Shown in pieces: positions 10,005-22,590 of a stretch of DNA of 64,000 bases; position 1 is the stretch's first letter, and the number at the start of each line of letters is the position of its first letter. The position numbers and the translations under genes were made by a program. The notes under the pieces are model-generated. The model saw only the letters and a list, made by a program, of their open reading frames with translations. It did no database searches and was not told where the DNA came from. Origin of the DNA: Lantana camara (taxonomy: Eukaryota > Streptophyta > Magnoliopsida > Lamiales > Verbenaceae). Location of the stretch: the NCBI GenBank assembly GCA_037501455.1, contig CM074856.1:49195001-49259000 (forward strand). The letters run 5' to 3'.

Positions 10005-10116
10005 GAATGTTGGTGACAAGTGAGACCTGAAGAGAGCTGTAATTAATTAGTGAGTCTGGGTAGTAGTTGTGTACTTGTGTTGTGTTAGATGATATTCCAA
10101 GTATTATAGACATACA

Positions 10117-10124
10117 TACTTATA
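10117..10124 (-). promoter_or_regulatory. Candidate TATA box of the dehydrogenase gene
   Basis: TATAAGTA on the minus strand, about 115 nt upstream of the start codon, giving a plausible 5' UTR of 80-90 nt. A second AT-rich candidate (TATAATAC) lies about 15 bases nearer the gene. Position and motif only. Confidence 0.4.
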
Positions 10125-10644
10125 ATCAATCAGCAATATTTTTCAATCTTCATCCACAGTTTAACATTTAACGAGATGCAATAAATAATTTAATTAGAGT
10201 ATGGCTGCTCCCCTTGTAGCCTTTAATTTTGTGTGCCGTTTCCTCCTCGTCTTTCATGTTTTTGTGGTGATTGGTGTGCTCTCTACGATATTAACAACTC
10301 CCAAATAAAAGGGGAATTCTCAATAAATATCTGCATTAGTCTAAAAGTTAAAATGTTGACATCCTTTTTGGGGTCCTTATAGTTATAGAGAAACTAAGAG
10401 TACATTGTAAAAAAAAATTATAATAATAAAAGTAATAAATATTTGGAGAAAAAAGTGAAAAATAAAAAATTAATGAGTGGAGTGTTTTAACAAAAAATAA
10501 AAATAAAAATAAAAATCATTTTTAATTTTTATTAATTTACTAATTTATCACTAAAATTTGTTATATTATTTTGGCTATTATAATATGGTAGAATAATATA
10601 TTGATATAAAAAGTACTTTTAAATTATTATATGTTTATAAGGCA
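10125..10644. other. AT-rich upstream region, no gene seen
   Basis: Presumed distal promoter of the dehydrogenase gene. From about 10400 it becomes low-complexity A/T (aaaataaaaataaaaataaaa), with no open frame of note. Confidence 0.55.
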
Positions 10645-10811
10645 AAGATGCAAATTTGGTCTTATAAGTTTGCAATTTTGGCAATTTAGTCATGTTCGTT
10701 TCAAAATCTGCAATTAAGTCCTATAAGTTTGTAATTTTTGCAAGTTTTGTCCTGTCCGTTTTAAAATTTGCAACTAAGTCCTGTAAGTTTTGAAATTTTG
10801 CAATTTATATC
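10645..10811. repeat. Truncated terminal arm of a Mutator-like MITE
   Basis: The stretch beginning ggcaaagatgcaaatttggtc and holding repeated blocks (aagtcctgtaagttt..., period near 64 bp) matches the left arm of the complete element at 57969-58742. It stops where the internal sequence of element C begins (tttggagtgc at 10812). The other arm is missing, so a deletion or illegitimate junction removed the rest. Confidence 0.75.
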
Positions 10812-11248
10812 CAAATTTGGAGTGCTTCGAGAGTGACGTTTCGATAAAATGAGGGTCGTGCTTTGCAACAACCCAACAAGTCTCTTGAAGATTTTGATGG
10901 TGTAAGAAGAGGGTCCGGATGTTAGACACTTCGAACCTTACATCGTTGACAAGAAAGGAGATTCGGTTTAAGCTTGGTTGTGCAAGCGGCGTTAGTCCGT
11001 TAGCTACGCCCTTCAAGTGAATGTCGAGCTCAAGAGCTGACTCAAATGAACTCAAACGGTGAGAGCTTAATCTACTTTAGACCCTCTTTATCGTGCGAGT
11101 CGATCGAGCATTTCAAGTGATCGGATCGATTTAGAGACTCAAACCCCTTGTGCTTGAAGACCTTACCGGGCTAACCCTTGTCGAGACGTCATGAACCTCG
11201 AACATGGGCGAATACGGAAAGTTGTTCGAGCTTGAAACTCGAGCAGGC

Positions 11249-11291
11249 GGGGGGGGGGGGGGGGGGGGAGGGGGAGGGGGGGGGGGGGGGA
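11249..11291 (+). repeat. Poly(G) tract replacing the polypurine tract of element C copy 1
   Basis: About 42 bases almost wholly G, with two interrupting A. At the same place the right copy of C reads aacctggggaccaggttctc followed by the polypurine tract at 54216-54230. The tract lies just before the LTR start. It should form G-quadruplexes, and homopolymers of this size are also error-prone in assemblies. Confidence 0.85.
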
Positions 11292-11593
11292 GATTGTGAC
11301 ACCCGTCTTCTCGGCAATCCAGGTATGACATCGCGAGTGAGTTTTATTACGTAATTTAATTGTTTTAATTGTATTTTAGTGACATCGCATGCCTAACGTG
11401 CCTATATGAATTATAATTTAAGTTATTCTTTGCCTTAGAACTTGTTTATTACTTGTCTGGGCTCGAAAGTCCATTTATTTGAAGATTAGGAACCTAACAG
11501 GGATTAGGGTTTATGAGTCGTTTCTTGGCTAACTGAGCTCTGGGATTCGAATTCGAATTCCAACCCCACCATTGGATTTGATTCGACGATTCG

Positions 11594-14004
11594 TGTAGCT
11601 CCCCAAGCGATGGGCACCACATCCCCGCACTTGAACCCGACACGTGCAACGAAATAGAGAATCCGTACACGCACCAAGCACTAGCGAACGGGAGACAAAA
11701 CAAAAGCCAAACCTAAGCTATGCGGTCTAGACCCTCAAATAGAGCGCACATAAATCAAACAAACAAAAGTGGAAGCATTATACAAACTTAAACAAAGCAT
11801 ATCCTATTACGTCTACATAGGCGTATTCACATACATACAAATCGGGCAAGTTTCATTAGGGTTTATCTATAACCTAACCTCACCTTACACCAATGAAACC
11901 GGGCAAACGGGATAAAAACCAAAGCCTACGGAGCGAACTCGTCACCAACGGGATACTCCTCTGAACAAGACAAACTTAGACTCAAAATAAACCATATAAC
12001 GTTCGGCAAATGCATATAAATGCAAGTGATGCGAATGCAATGCAACAAGGTAGCATCTAATTCATATCAAGCCAAGCCAAGTCAAGTCATATCTCACCTT
12101 TTTCACGTCAAATGAATTCGTAAACTCCATACAAGGAGCAAAACATATCATATAACATGTTAACAATGCATAAATGTCATAAAATGAGCAAGAAAATATC
12201 ATACAAGGCACATAAACGAAGCACTAATTCATGTATGCACGTATGAGAGCATAAAGGGCATATCTTGTCATACATTGCGTGTAATAGCATCGAATTCACG
12301 TAATAAATCCACAATGAAACATATAACACATAATACATAGAGTTAGCAAGACATATAAATCGAAAACAGGGCAATTAGAGCAAGAAACAATCAACAAATC
12401 ATGTAAGATACGTATGAAGTCGCAAGAAGCTCATATATCGAACACATGCACATAAAACACGTTATAAATCCACGACAAAGGCCAAAACACGTAGAACAAC
12501 AAGTAAACAACGAAGTCTACACATAAACGAAGCAAACAAGGTCGAACACGCATAAGAAAACACGAGAGAAACACACAAACACAGCAGCAAGAGGTCGCGT
12601 CCGCGATGGAAACCACCGTGGCCGTGCAACACTTCCAGCAAGAACTGCCTCCCCGTCACGGCCGCACAAGAAAGCGTCGCGGCCGCGATGCTACTCCAGA
12701 GATCTCCCCTGCATTGTGGTCGGGGCCGGGTAGCAAAACGTCGTGGTTGCGACGTTCCTCCAGTCCCAAATCTGCTACCATATAGCGGCAGCGATCCAAA
12801 AACAACGTGGCCCTATCGCGACCTCACCACTACTATGAACCTGCAAGAAATGGCAAAAAACAGGGGATACAAACCGGGGGAAGGGATAAGGCAACAAAGC
12901 AGCAACCAAGTATGATATAAACAATACAGAAACTCCACAATTCATGCAAGAAATCCGCAGCACTTCGAAGGTAAGAGCAAGGAAGTAAATAAATTCATGT
13001 TCTTCAAGTTTTTCAACAAAGAAGCAAAGGTGGTTCGATTTCCAGCCAAATATCACGAAATTAATCATCACTCATGCATTAGGGATGTCATATAGATCAT
13101 ATATTCAGCTCCAATTCAAGATATGATCCAAAGATTGGCAAGAAATCATAAAAAATGCACATAGCCCTAACTATTCATGTTATGATCCAAAGCATGCTCA
13201 AATCTTAATGAAATCATGAAAATCTTGACTTAAAAGAAGCGAAAAAGAATGTACATCAAGAAAACATGCTTACCTCTTGAATCGGAGAAGAAATGATGAA
13301 GAAACAAGCTCAAAAAGCTCACGCATGAACAGTGCCGAAATCCTTCTCTCTTTTCCCTTTTCTTCCTCTTTTCAGCTTTCTTCTTCTCCCTTTCTAGCTG
13401 GGTCCAAAATTAGAGCATAAGGGGTGTTTAGGGGGTTAATTTAGGGTTATAATGGTTCAAATATGGGGCGATTTGATTAAGAAATGGGTCAGATATGAGC
13501 AAAACAGGCGGGGTGACGAATCTATCACACGGGGCTCGGTTCGGGCGAAATTCGGAGGTCCTAATTGGCTTATAAAAATACAAGGCTAGGTTCTTTAGCT
13601 CCGTATCTTTTTTATGAATCCAACGCCACTTTTGGAATTCGAATCCAAATTCCCTAGCTCGAGTTACGCCTTCCGGAAGCCAAGGCGCGCTAAAATGAGT
13701 TAGGCCCTCTAGTCCCTTAACAATTGAAACGGTTTAAGAACCATATCAAACGAACCCAAAAACAATTAACGAGCATAAAATCAAGTTCATAAATCATGTA
13801 TTTCATACATAGCAAATAATTGCAAGAATTGAAAATCGAATACGGCACATACGGGTCAAGTACAGGGGCAAACGAGTAAATACGTATCGAAATTCAAATA
13901 AAATACTTAACAAATAAATCATATAAGTTCAAATAATCATATAAGGCCATAGTTAAATAAATTAAACGCGCACTTAACACAAACATGACGTTGTAGGTGT
14001 TATA
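11594..14004 (-). mobile_element. Solo LTR (element D) of a Tekay-like family
   Basis: The 2411-bp insert lies between two copies of attcg (11589-11593 and 14005-14009). The uninterrupted right LTR of C reads gacgattcgggtcc here, with one copy. On the minus strand it runs TATAACACC ... GGGAGCTACA, the LTR end type of E and G with one base changed in the first TG. No internal domain remains, so it arose by LTR-LTR recombination. It contains G/C-rich imperfect palindromes (cgcggccgcg type) at 12590-12840 and an AGAG|GTAAGC donor-like site at 13274/13273 on its own strand. Confidence 0.9.
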
Positions 14005-14536
14005 ATTCGGGTCCGATGGAACTAGCCTCGCCTTTTTCTGAAGCCGTTTGACCTTTCTACCATTTTAATTTCTAACCGTTTGAACCGAACACGTTGTGAA
14101 CCGAACTAAACCGGTCTTCCTATCTTATATGGATCGAACCATCTTCCCTCTCCCTCATTTGCTTCAACTCGTCCCCAAGAAAGAAAAGGAGAGAAGAATT
14201 GGCATTATTTATTCCCGAACTTTGAGCTCTAGTTCCGGCTTCCTCGCTCGCCCAAAGCTCGCCCGATCAATGATCCAAAGTAAGTAGTGTGTTCCTCTCT
14301 TCGAGTACTTCATTTCCTTCCAATTATATTTCGTTTATTTTACCCGAATCCATGTTTTTGTGAAATATGTGAATAGTGTCAAATTTGGGATTCGATGTGT
14401 AATATGTGATCTACGTGTTATACTTGACTTGTGGTATTATTTTTGGGTGATTTGGGGTTGTGGTGTGGGAGGTGTGTGTGTTTATTGAGCATTGTCCGCC
14501 ATTAATGGTGGACTTGGAGCTGCTCTCGTAGGGATG

Positions 14537-14730
14537 ACACGCCCGTGTCGCCCCCCTACGCCCTACAAGTGACACGTCCTTATCTGTTGGTGTTGGCGCG
14601 TCTGACCCCGGACACGCCCGTGTCCCCTTTTGTTCTTGGAGAGAGACACGCCCGTGTCTCCCCTGTTTTGTTGGGCGTCTGTACTGAGACACGCACGTGT
14701 CTCAGTTTCTTCTTTGCCCGTGTCTTCCCT
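14537..14730. repeat. Palindrome array in the left LTR of C
   Basis: ACACGCCCGTGT (near-palindrome) at 14537, 14612 and 14646, with variants at 14572 (acacgtccttat) and 14689 (acacgcacgtgt). Spacings are 34-43 bp. Four corresponding degenerate units occur in the right LTR at 55079-55260. Confidence 0.8.
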
Positions 14731-15908
14731 CTCTGTGTGAGTTTTTGTGTGTTGTTTTGTTCGGTTTTGTTTTGTATGCTCGTTATAAGTTTTTGCCCCT
14801 CCCCGATTATGATCCTAACTTGATTTACGTTATGTTATGAATGTGAATTCATGTGATAAGATGTGTTATGTGATTGTATGAATTGACTTTTGGGTACTAA
14901 AAGGTGTGATGTGTTCTTAAATGATTATGTGCCCTTACTTGCATTAATTGTGCATATGAACATGCTTTAATGTGTTTTATGCATACGTTAAGTTAGGATA
15001 TGCCTTCATTTGCATGAAATTGATTTGAACATGAACCTTACCTAAGTATTTGCATCTCTTAAGTGTCCATGCATATATCGTGCGTCTATCTGATTTAACT
15101 TTGAGTCTAAGTCCTATTTTGTGTCTTCAGTCACTACTAGAAATCTGTCATATAGCAACGGAAATTTAGCAACGGAAATTATTCGTTGCTATTTAGCAAC
15201 GGATATAGCAACAAAAAAAAAATTCGTGGCAAACGAAATTTTCGTTGCTAAATCTGTTGCTATATATGAAAAAAAATAGCAATGAATTTTTCGTTGCTAA
15301 AATTAAATAATACAAAAAATAAATAAATTGGTATATATAGCGACGGAAATTCCGTTTCTATTAAAATAAAAACCTAATAAAAAATAATATAATATTTATA
15401 AATATTTGCAACAAAAAATCTGTTGCTATTCCATATAGCAACGAAAAATCCGTTGCTAATTAGCAACGGATTTTTCGTTGCTATATGAAAGAAAAAAAAA
15501 AGAAATAAAAATAAATAAATATAAAAAAGATTAGCAACGGATTTTTCGTTGCTATAAGGAAGAAAAAAAAAGAAATAAAAATAAATAAATATAAAAAAGA
15601 TTAGCAACGGAAAATCCGTTGCTATAAACATATGATTAAAAAAATTAATAAAATATTTATAATTTAGTAACGGATTTTTCGTTGCTATATGGAATAAAAA
15701 TAAATGAATAATAAAAAATAGAGCAAATTAAATTTTTGGTCCCATAGGATTGCGCCGTTTTCAATTTTGGTCCCATTCTTTTAGAATTAGACAAAAATAG
15801 TCCCGTTGGTTTCATTTTGTTACATTTTTTGTCTCAACCGTTAAATTTTGGACGGAACCGTTAAGTATATTTAAAAGTCAAATAAAATTTCGTTCAAACA
15901 AAACATCA

Positions 15909-15986
15909 ATGGATTGTATCCAAGTTGGTTGGATGCTCATTTTCTTTTCATGAGGTCCTGGGTTCAATCCCAGGCTCTTCCTTTTT
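15909..15986 (+). repeat. SINE-like tRNA-derived head inside the CACTA element
   Basis: An A-box-like stretch (gtatccaagttggttgg, about 15916-15932) and a B-box-like stretch (gggttcaatccc, 15960-15971) are spaced as in tRNA promoters and followed by a T-rich run. It shares catgaggtcc(t/a)gggttcaat with a second copy at 17787. No clean cloverleaf, so a SINE head rather than a tRNA gene. Confidence 0.5.
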
Positions 15987-16574
15987 TATATATGTATATA
16001 TATATTTATTATATAATATATACATGTATAAAATACATATTATATATTATAATATTTTATAATATTTAATATATTGATATTATATACATTGTATATATAT
16101 TATATAATATTATATAATCTATAATACATATAATATTATATACATATGTATATTATGTATAAATATATATATTTATAATACATATAATATTATATACATA
16201 CGTATATTATGTATAAATGTAAAATATTTATAATATATATGTATAACATATAATATTAATTATTATTTAATATTTAAGATATAAGATATATATGTTTATA
16301 TATAATATATGTACATATATATAATATGTGTTTATAATATACATTATAAATCATTAAAAGGTGTACATAACACAATAATTCCTTAAAATTCACATATATA
16401 ACGCTCGAAATTCACATATAAATACTTCAATATTAAGAGAAAAGTTTTTCATTCAACATGTAACGGTTGCATAATACAATAATTTCTTGATATTTAGATT
16501 TAATTCTACAAATTTTAATATAAATTCATTATATTAAAAGAAAATTTCTTAATTTAACATCTAACGGTTGCGAA

Positions 16575-16865
16575 ACACAATAATTCCTCAATGTATAGAT
16601 ATAACTCTATAAATTCAAATATAAATGTTTCATATTAAGAAAATAATTCTTTATATTAAGTTATTCAACTACGATTGCTAAATAATACAATAGTTCCTCA
16701 AAATGCAGATATTGTTCTGCAGATGTATAAGTGAATACTTCATATTGACATAAAATTAGTTCTTTATTCAACTACCAACTAAATCTAATTATTTAATTAT
16801 GTACACTTTCATCTTTTTTTTTATATGTCATAAAAACTTATACTTAAGTTGATATACATTACTAT

Positions 16866-16898
<33 letters not shown>

Positions 16899-17198
16899 TT
16901 GGGGTTTATATAGAATTTAACACAATAATTTTTCAATGTTTAGATATAATTCTATAAATTCAAATATAAATATTTCATATTAATAAAATAATTCTTCATT
17001 AAGTTATTCAACTACAATTGCTAAATAATACAATAGTTTCTCAAAATGCAGATATTATTCTACTGATGTATAAGTGAATACTTCATATTGACATAAAATT
17101 ATTTCTTTATTCAACTACCAACTAAATCTAATTATTTAATTATGTAAACTTTCATTTTTTGTTTATATGTCATAAAAACTTATACTTAAGTTGATATA

Positions 17199-17297
<99 letters not shown>

Positions 17298-17580
17298 CAT
17301 GCTTGGGGTTTATATAGAATTTAACACAATAATTCTTCAATATTTAGATATAATTCTACAAATTCAAATATAAATGTTTCATATTAACAAAATGATTCTT
17401 CATTAAGTTATTCAACTACGATTGCTAAATAATAAAAATATATAAGTGAATACTTCATATAATATAAAAGTTCTTTATTCAAAAACCAATTAAATCTAAT
17501 TATTTAGTTATGTAAAACTTTCATCCTTTTTTTTTTTTTGTATGTCATAAAAAGTTATACTTAAATTGATATACATTATA
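16575..17580. repeat. Three tandem copies of a 345-404 bp AT-rich unit in the CACTA interior
   Basis: The phrase acacaataattc(c/t)tcaat recurs at 16575, 16920 and 17324. Each is followed by the same text (gatataattctaca/taaattcaaatataaat, then ttattcaactac(g/a)attgctaaataat, then tcataaaaacttatactta). The second unit is longer because its end has expanded into TTA repeats, and the third lacks part of the middle. Weaker related text occurs upstream from about 16370. Confidence 0.85.
17201..17294 (+). repeat. TTA/TAA trinucleotide microsatellite
   Basis: About 31 uninterrupted trinucleotide units. The corresponding place in the preceding tandem unit (about 16860-16897) has only a short mixed TA repeat, so the microsatellite grew after the unit was duplicated. 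The open frame across it is an artefact. Confidence 0.97.
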
Positions 17581-17786
17581 TTTTTATCTCATAACTAAAA
17601 CTTGAGATAAGTAGTTAATTAATAAATATTTAAATTTTTAACGGAATATGTATTATAATATAAATAATTATATATTTAAAAATATTTTTATTTAAAATAT
17701 ATGATAACAAGTATTTAATTATTTAAATTAGTATATGAATATTTGATACTGGTTAAATATAAAAAATTACATAATAATAACAACAA

Positions 17787-17930
17787 TGGAGTTAGCCCAA
17801 CTGGTTTGGGGTTCAACCTTCTTCACATGAGGTCCAGGGTTCAATTCCTACTCAACGCGAATATGTGGAATTAATGTGTTGGCTCGCGTGGGCTCGGTTG
17901 GGGCTCGGTTCGGTTAGGTGGGGTGATCCG
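17787..17930 (+). repeat. Second SINE-like tRNA-derived sequence in the CACTA element
   Basis: A-box-like TTAGCCCAACTGG (about 17792-17804) and B-box-like GGGTTCAATTCC (17837-17848), then a G/C-rich body (ggctcgcgtgggctcggttgg). Its phrase catgaggtccagggttcaat matches the copy at 15909. The boundaries are approximate. Confidence 0.5.
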
Positions 17931-18365
17931 GGCCCCCTCGCAAATGAATTTTTCAATTTATTAATTTGAATTATTAGTTTTTGCGACGGAAATTCCGTTG
18001 CAAAAGGGCAGAAAATTAATTAATTATTGCTTGGTTTGCAACGGAAAATCCGTTGCTAAAAAAATCGTTGCTAAAACAGTTGCTAATTTCCGTGGGTAGT
18101 AATTCGTTGCTATAAGTTCGTTGCTAATTCCGTTGCTAATATTCGTTGCTAAATCCGTTGCTACAGATTAGCCACGAGGGTTATAGCAACGGAAAATTTT
18201 CGTTGCTAAATCCGTTGCTAAGCCGAAATCCGTTTCTAATAGAGCCAAAATTTGTTGCTAAATCCGTTGCTATAGGGCGTTTTTCTGGTAGTGAGTTTTT
18301 TCAGGTACACCCGGGGTGGATCAACCTTCGCGTTCGGTTTCCGTTCGTATATGGTGAGGTTAGGT

Positions 18366-21299
18366 TGTAACGCCCCGACTTTTCGGTCGTATAGGTATAA
18401 CTTATGTATTTACGTAATTGCGTGTTTTAAGTATTTAATCATCTGGTTATATGTTTACATTATATATTATTTGATATTTATTTGAATTATATGAATAATT
18501 GTTATGAATTATTTGAATTTTGAACGTTTGAACTTATATGATCGTGAATGCATACCGTTTGCCTTCAATTTGAATTCCAATTTTTGTGAAACTTTGGTAT
18601 ACTTGAGATATGTGTGTTATGATCATGCTTTAATGCTTGTTATTTGATTTTGGACTTGATTGAATTGGTTTTGGATTTATTTTGAATTTTGGAACCAAAT
18701 CGGGGCTAAAGGGCATTTAGCGCACCTTTGGTTCCGAGTGTTGTAACTTGAGCTCGGGAATTCGGATTCGAATTTCGTTACCTCTGTTGGACTCGTATCA
18801 GTGATTTGGGTTCAATGAAACAAGCCATGTACTTTTCTAAGCCCATTTGAACCTCTGAAATTCAACCGAAACAAGCCTTATTCGCAGATTTGCTACATTG
18901 AGCCATTTAAGCCATAACTCTCTCCACACTTAACCAAATCAACCATGGTTTGAGCCAAAATGACCCTAGTTAAGGCCACTATCTGATCATCCCTCTCTTA
19001 TTTCGTCCTCACTCAAAAAGGAAGAGACAAATTCAGTCCAAAGCTAAGAAACCCTTCCATCTCATCACTATTCACCATTCCAAGAAATTGAGCTCATAAC
19101 TTGTTCCAACCTCAACCAATCTAAGAGGTAAGCATGTATTTGTAATCATACTTCCTTGTGGTCATTTGGAGCTATCATTTGCTAGATTTCATGGAGTTTT
19201 GATCATGTTTTGGAGATATGTATGAATAGTTGAGATTTTATATGAATTCTTGATCTCTCTCATTTCTTGGAGTTTTGAATTGGGTTGAAGCATATTTATT
19301 GATCACTCTAGCATCCTTATTGCATTTATGAACTTGAATTTCTTGGTGGTTGGGTATTGAATGAGTTTTCATTAATGAGGGTTGAGTTTCTTGTTGGTAA
19401 AGATGCTTAATTGATCAACCTTTGCTTCCTTTTCTTGCTCATTGATTTGGAGATGATTATGCATTGGATTTTTCTTAATTTTGGATCATTTTCATACCAT
19501 ATATGCTGCCTAAGGACCCCCTTGTTGCTGCCCCTATTTTGAAGCTTTTCCCTTGCAAGAAACAAAGCTTTGCTCTGTTCTTCATTTTGAACACGAAGAC
19601 TTGACACGGTCGTATCATGATTGCACTGAAAATGAACAAGGTCATATTGATCTCTCGACTTGTGAAGAAATATTTTTCAAAAATCGGACACAGCCATGTC
19701 CAAACCCTTTGAAAATACAACACGGCCGCGTCCCTCTTGATGGTAGCTTTGGGAGTTCTTTCGTGGCTTCTCGTCTTGTTTTTCTCGTCTTGTTTTCCCG
19801 CTTGATTCATGATTTATATGTAATGTGAACTAGATGATCTATGCATTATGATTAGTATATATTGATTATGCATTAAATTGAATTGGAATGATATGATCGT
19901 GAATGTAAGGAACGTTAATGATGATCTTGAACGTTTATATGACTTTAATGTATTAATTGTGCATAAGAACACTCTCATGACATGGTTACATTTCTTATGC
20001 ATTTCATATCATCCTGATTGCATTGTCGTGCATCGAATTTGGTTATTTTGAGTCTCACTTCACATTCTTGTGCACAGATTTAGGTCCGTATGGAGACGAG
20101 GCCGATCAATGAGGTTCTTGCACCGTTTCTTTTGCTTCCAAGGTGGGTTTCTCTTCTATTTAGTTAAATGACCCGATATAATCCCAATGTATAAGTTTTT
20201 AAGCCAACCTAATATATGTACATATTGAGTCTTTTGATGAGTCAATGATTTTGAACGTTAAGCCCTTTTCTTTATTGAATACCTTACCTATTATTTTGGC
20301 GAGACATGATTGATTGCACTGAATGGGGGCCCTGAGACTTAGTATACGTGGCTAACCGGGGAAGCATGGGCTAACGGTGAACCCGTATACTAGTTCCACC
20401 AAAACTACGGCGATACTGGCCCTCGTTAGGAGGTTTAGCAAGGAATGGGAACCGGGCTTTTGGGGATTAACGTACCCCACTAGCCATAATGACTGAGGTG
20501 GCCAGATCTTGCAAGCCCGTCCATCGCCCGAAGGAAAAAGGGATTTACTTGAATGATTATGATTGATCGGTTGTTTATGTACGAAACATTGTTTATATGA
20601 AAACCTAATGAACACTTTAATGATTACACAAGGTGAAGGTTGGAGACTTAGCCCTCTTACCGGGCTTACGAGTAACCTATTGAATGAATATGATAGTTAT
20701 AATCCCGTTTGATGATTTTCTTGCCTTACCTCTTGGGAAATATTCTAAAATCTCTTATGGGATTATAACTTGCATGAACGTGTTTAATTACCGCGATACT
20801 TATCTATTATACCCTGTTTTTTTACCCACCAGTCCCTTTTGGACTGAACCCGTTTGGTTTTCAGTTTGTGCAGGTTAGGAGGAGTGTTAGGCTGGAATTC
20901 AAGTCTTTAGGTGTCTTGCATTCGAGTCTAACACCCCTATTGTTCATTTGCACTCATATTTCATAGTTTTGTATTATGATTATTACTATGCCCTTAGATA
21001 CTTGGAGTGTACATGATGGTTGTGTCGTGATGGCCTTTTGAATATTTGGATATTTGTAATTAATTTTGGAGCTTGAAGCTCATGGTATATATATATGATA
21101 ATCTTGTTTAGCTTCCACTTATTGCATTGCTCTGTTGTACTGCATTCTGTTATTGATGGTTAAGGGTTAGCTCTTACCTAGCATAGCGAGTGTGTTGTGT
21201 ACCCGTTCGCCGTGATTTGGCACGTGTATGGACTTTCCATTTCATATACAGGTCAGATCTCGGTGCGGGGGATGTGGTGCCTCGCACTCGGGTGCTACA
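18366..21299 (+). repeat. 5' LTR of element E (2934 bp)
   Basis: Begins TGTAACGCCCCGAC and ends GGGTGCTACA directly before the PBS. Compared with its partner at 26417 it differs by roughly 8 percent in the first 280 bases (by eye). It has lost one palindrome unit of about 80 bp present in the 3' LTR (27755-27835). Confidence 0.95.
19128..20873 (+). other. Predicted intron/exon/intron arrangement in the 5' LTR of E
   Basis: Donor AGAG|GTAAGC at 19127/19128, acceptor TGCACAG at 20077, a 65-nt middle exon (20078-20142, contains gacgaggccgatcaatgag), donor CCAAG|GTGGGT at 20142/20143, acceptor TTTGTGCAG at 20873. The 3' LTR has the same sites at 27177, 28182, 28247/28248 and 28993, again with a 65-nt exon. 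Prediction from motifs and from conservation among LTR families; no transcript evidence. Confidence 0.5.
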
Positions 21300-21307
21300 T
21301 CCTTAAG

Positions 21308-21318
21308 TGGTATCAGAG
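21308..21318 (+). other. Primer-binding site of element E
   Basis: TGGTATCAGAG, the usual complement of initiator methionine tRNA, eight bases after the LTR end; the next base departs from the consensus. Confidence 0.9.
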
Positions 21319-21513
21319 ATTTAGGTTGCAAAACCGGGCTCTTGTGTCGTGTTGAGTCTATTTAAGTTGTACGGCTTTAGGAACAATTTGTCAATGTGTT
21401 GCATATGTATTTCTTAAGTGATTATGTGTTATAATTGTTGTTATTTGATCGAATTGCTTGCACTTTCATACATGAACTAAACATAGCACGCATTTGAGTG
21501 TTTTATTTACAGG

Positions 21514-22590
21514 ATGCCTCCGAGGAGACATTGCTCTCCTGAACGATGTTATCGCCATGATCGTTCTCCTTTTCCTCAACATCAACAAGCACAACAACCA
21601 CCACCGGCCGAGGCCTTTATGTCAATTCAGTCATCAATGTTATTGATCAGAGGCTTCGTGATTATGTCCCACCGGCACCACCACCTACACCTGCACCTGT
21701 GGGAGTTCAAGAAGGAGGGATTACAGCGGTTTACCGGGAATTTAGAAATCAGAATCCCCTTAAATTCTATTCCGGGATCGATATACAAGCCGAGCAATGG
21801 CTTAAGGAGATCGAGAGAACTTGGGAGCTCATTCCTTGTAGATCTTCAGAAAAGGCAAGGTGTATTATTTCTCTATTACAAGGACAGGCTTTTTCGTGGT
21901 GGGAAGCTACGAAGATCCGTTTAGATGCCGCTGGAGAAGAGGTGACTTGGGATGTTCTAGTTCGGGAATTCAAAGGAAAATTCATTCCATCTTCTTCCAG
22001 AACTCGAAGATTGAAAGAATTTACAGAATTGAAGCAAAGGAACAGGACTGTTTCGAAATATATTTCAGAGTTTGATCGGTTGGTTTGGTATGCCCTAACA
22101 TTTCAAATGATGATGCTCACAAGGCTATGCATTTCGTTTAAGAACTCTGGCCCGATATTCAAACAGCAATTGAGGTCGTGAACACGAGCACTTGGTTGAA
22201 AGCTACTTCTAAGGCCTTGAAAGTGGAAGATGGAGTTATGAGCCGGAGGACTACCTATCGCTCCGGCCAAGGATCAGGATCGGGAACGGGGTATAATCCG
22301 GGCAAGTGGCCTATGAATCAAGCAGCTCACCAAAACAAAGGTTTCAAGAAACCCCGTACTTCAGGACCAGCTCCACGGGTACAGCCAGCTTTACCATCAG
22401 CTCCATCGAGGTCCCGTCAGGATAGACCGTCATGCACTTATTGTGGAGGACCTACTCACAACTACCATACTTGTCAAAAAAGGCTAGGTCTTTGCCTTAT
22501 ATGTGGAAAGGGGACTCATATGGCGAACACATATCCCGACAAGAATCCAGCTTTTCAACCTGGAGTTCCTAGGTTATGCCCTTGAGGGCG
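21514..22590 (+). pseudogene. Gag pseudogene of element E
   Basis: Starts at ATG 21514 (MPPRRH, as in element G). The gag core (about 21700-22090) has the WLKEIERTWELI and FSWWEA motifs of Tekay gag and then KGKFIP and ELKQRNRTVSKYISEF. Two zinc knuckles follow (CTYCGGPTHNYHTC; the second reads CLICGKGTHMANTY, its last Cys replaced by Tyr). Frameshifts near 21700, 22090 and 22570 and a stop near 22139 break the frame. Confidence 0.9.

Larger units (their letters stand above)
15132..18293. mobile_element. Non-autonomous CACTA (En/Spm) transposon, 3162 bp
   Basis: Ends are CACTACTAGAAA and, inverted, CACTACCAGAAA, flanked by a 3-bp duplication AGT (15129-15131 and 18294-18296). The empty site is in the right LTR of C (cttcagtttgttcagg). 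Subterminal regions (about 15158-15700 and 17980-18280) are packed with short inverted and direct copies of a tagcaacggatttt/aaaatccgttgcta word, as expected for CACTA transposase-binding repeats. The interior is AT-rich, with a tandem repeat of 345-404 bp, a long TTA microsatellite and two tRNA-like SINE heads. No transposase frame is present. Confidence 0.95.

Noticed and set aside
11131..11331. Proline-rich open frame on the minus strand
   Set aside because: It is the translation of the poly(G) tract.
17191..17373. Open frame of poly-isoleucine
   Set aside because: It is only the translation of the TTA microsatellite.
17787..17860. tRNA gene
   Set aside because: A- and B-box-like stretches exist, but no full cloverleaf or anticodon arm; better explained as a SINE head.
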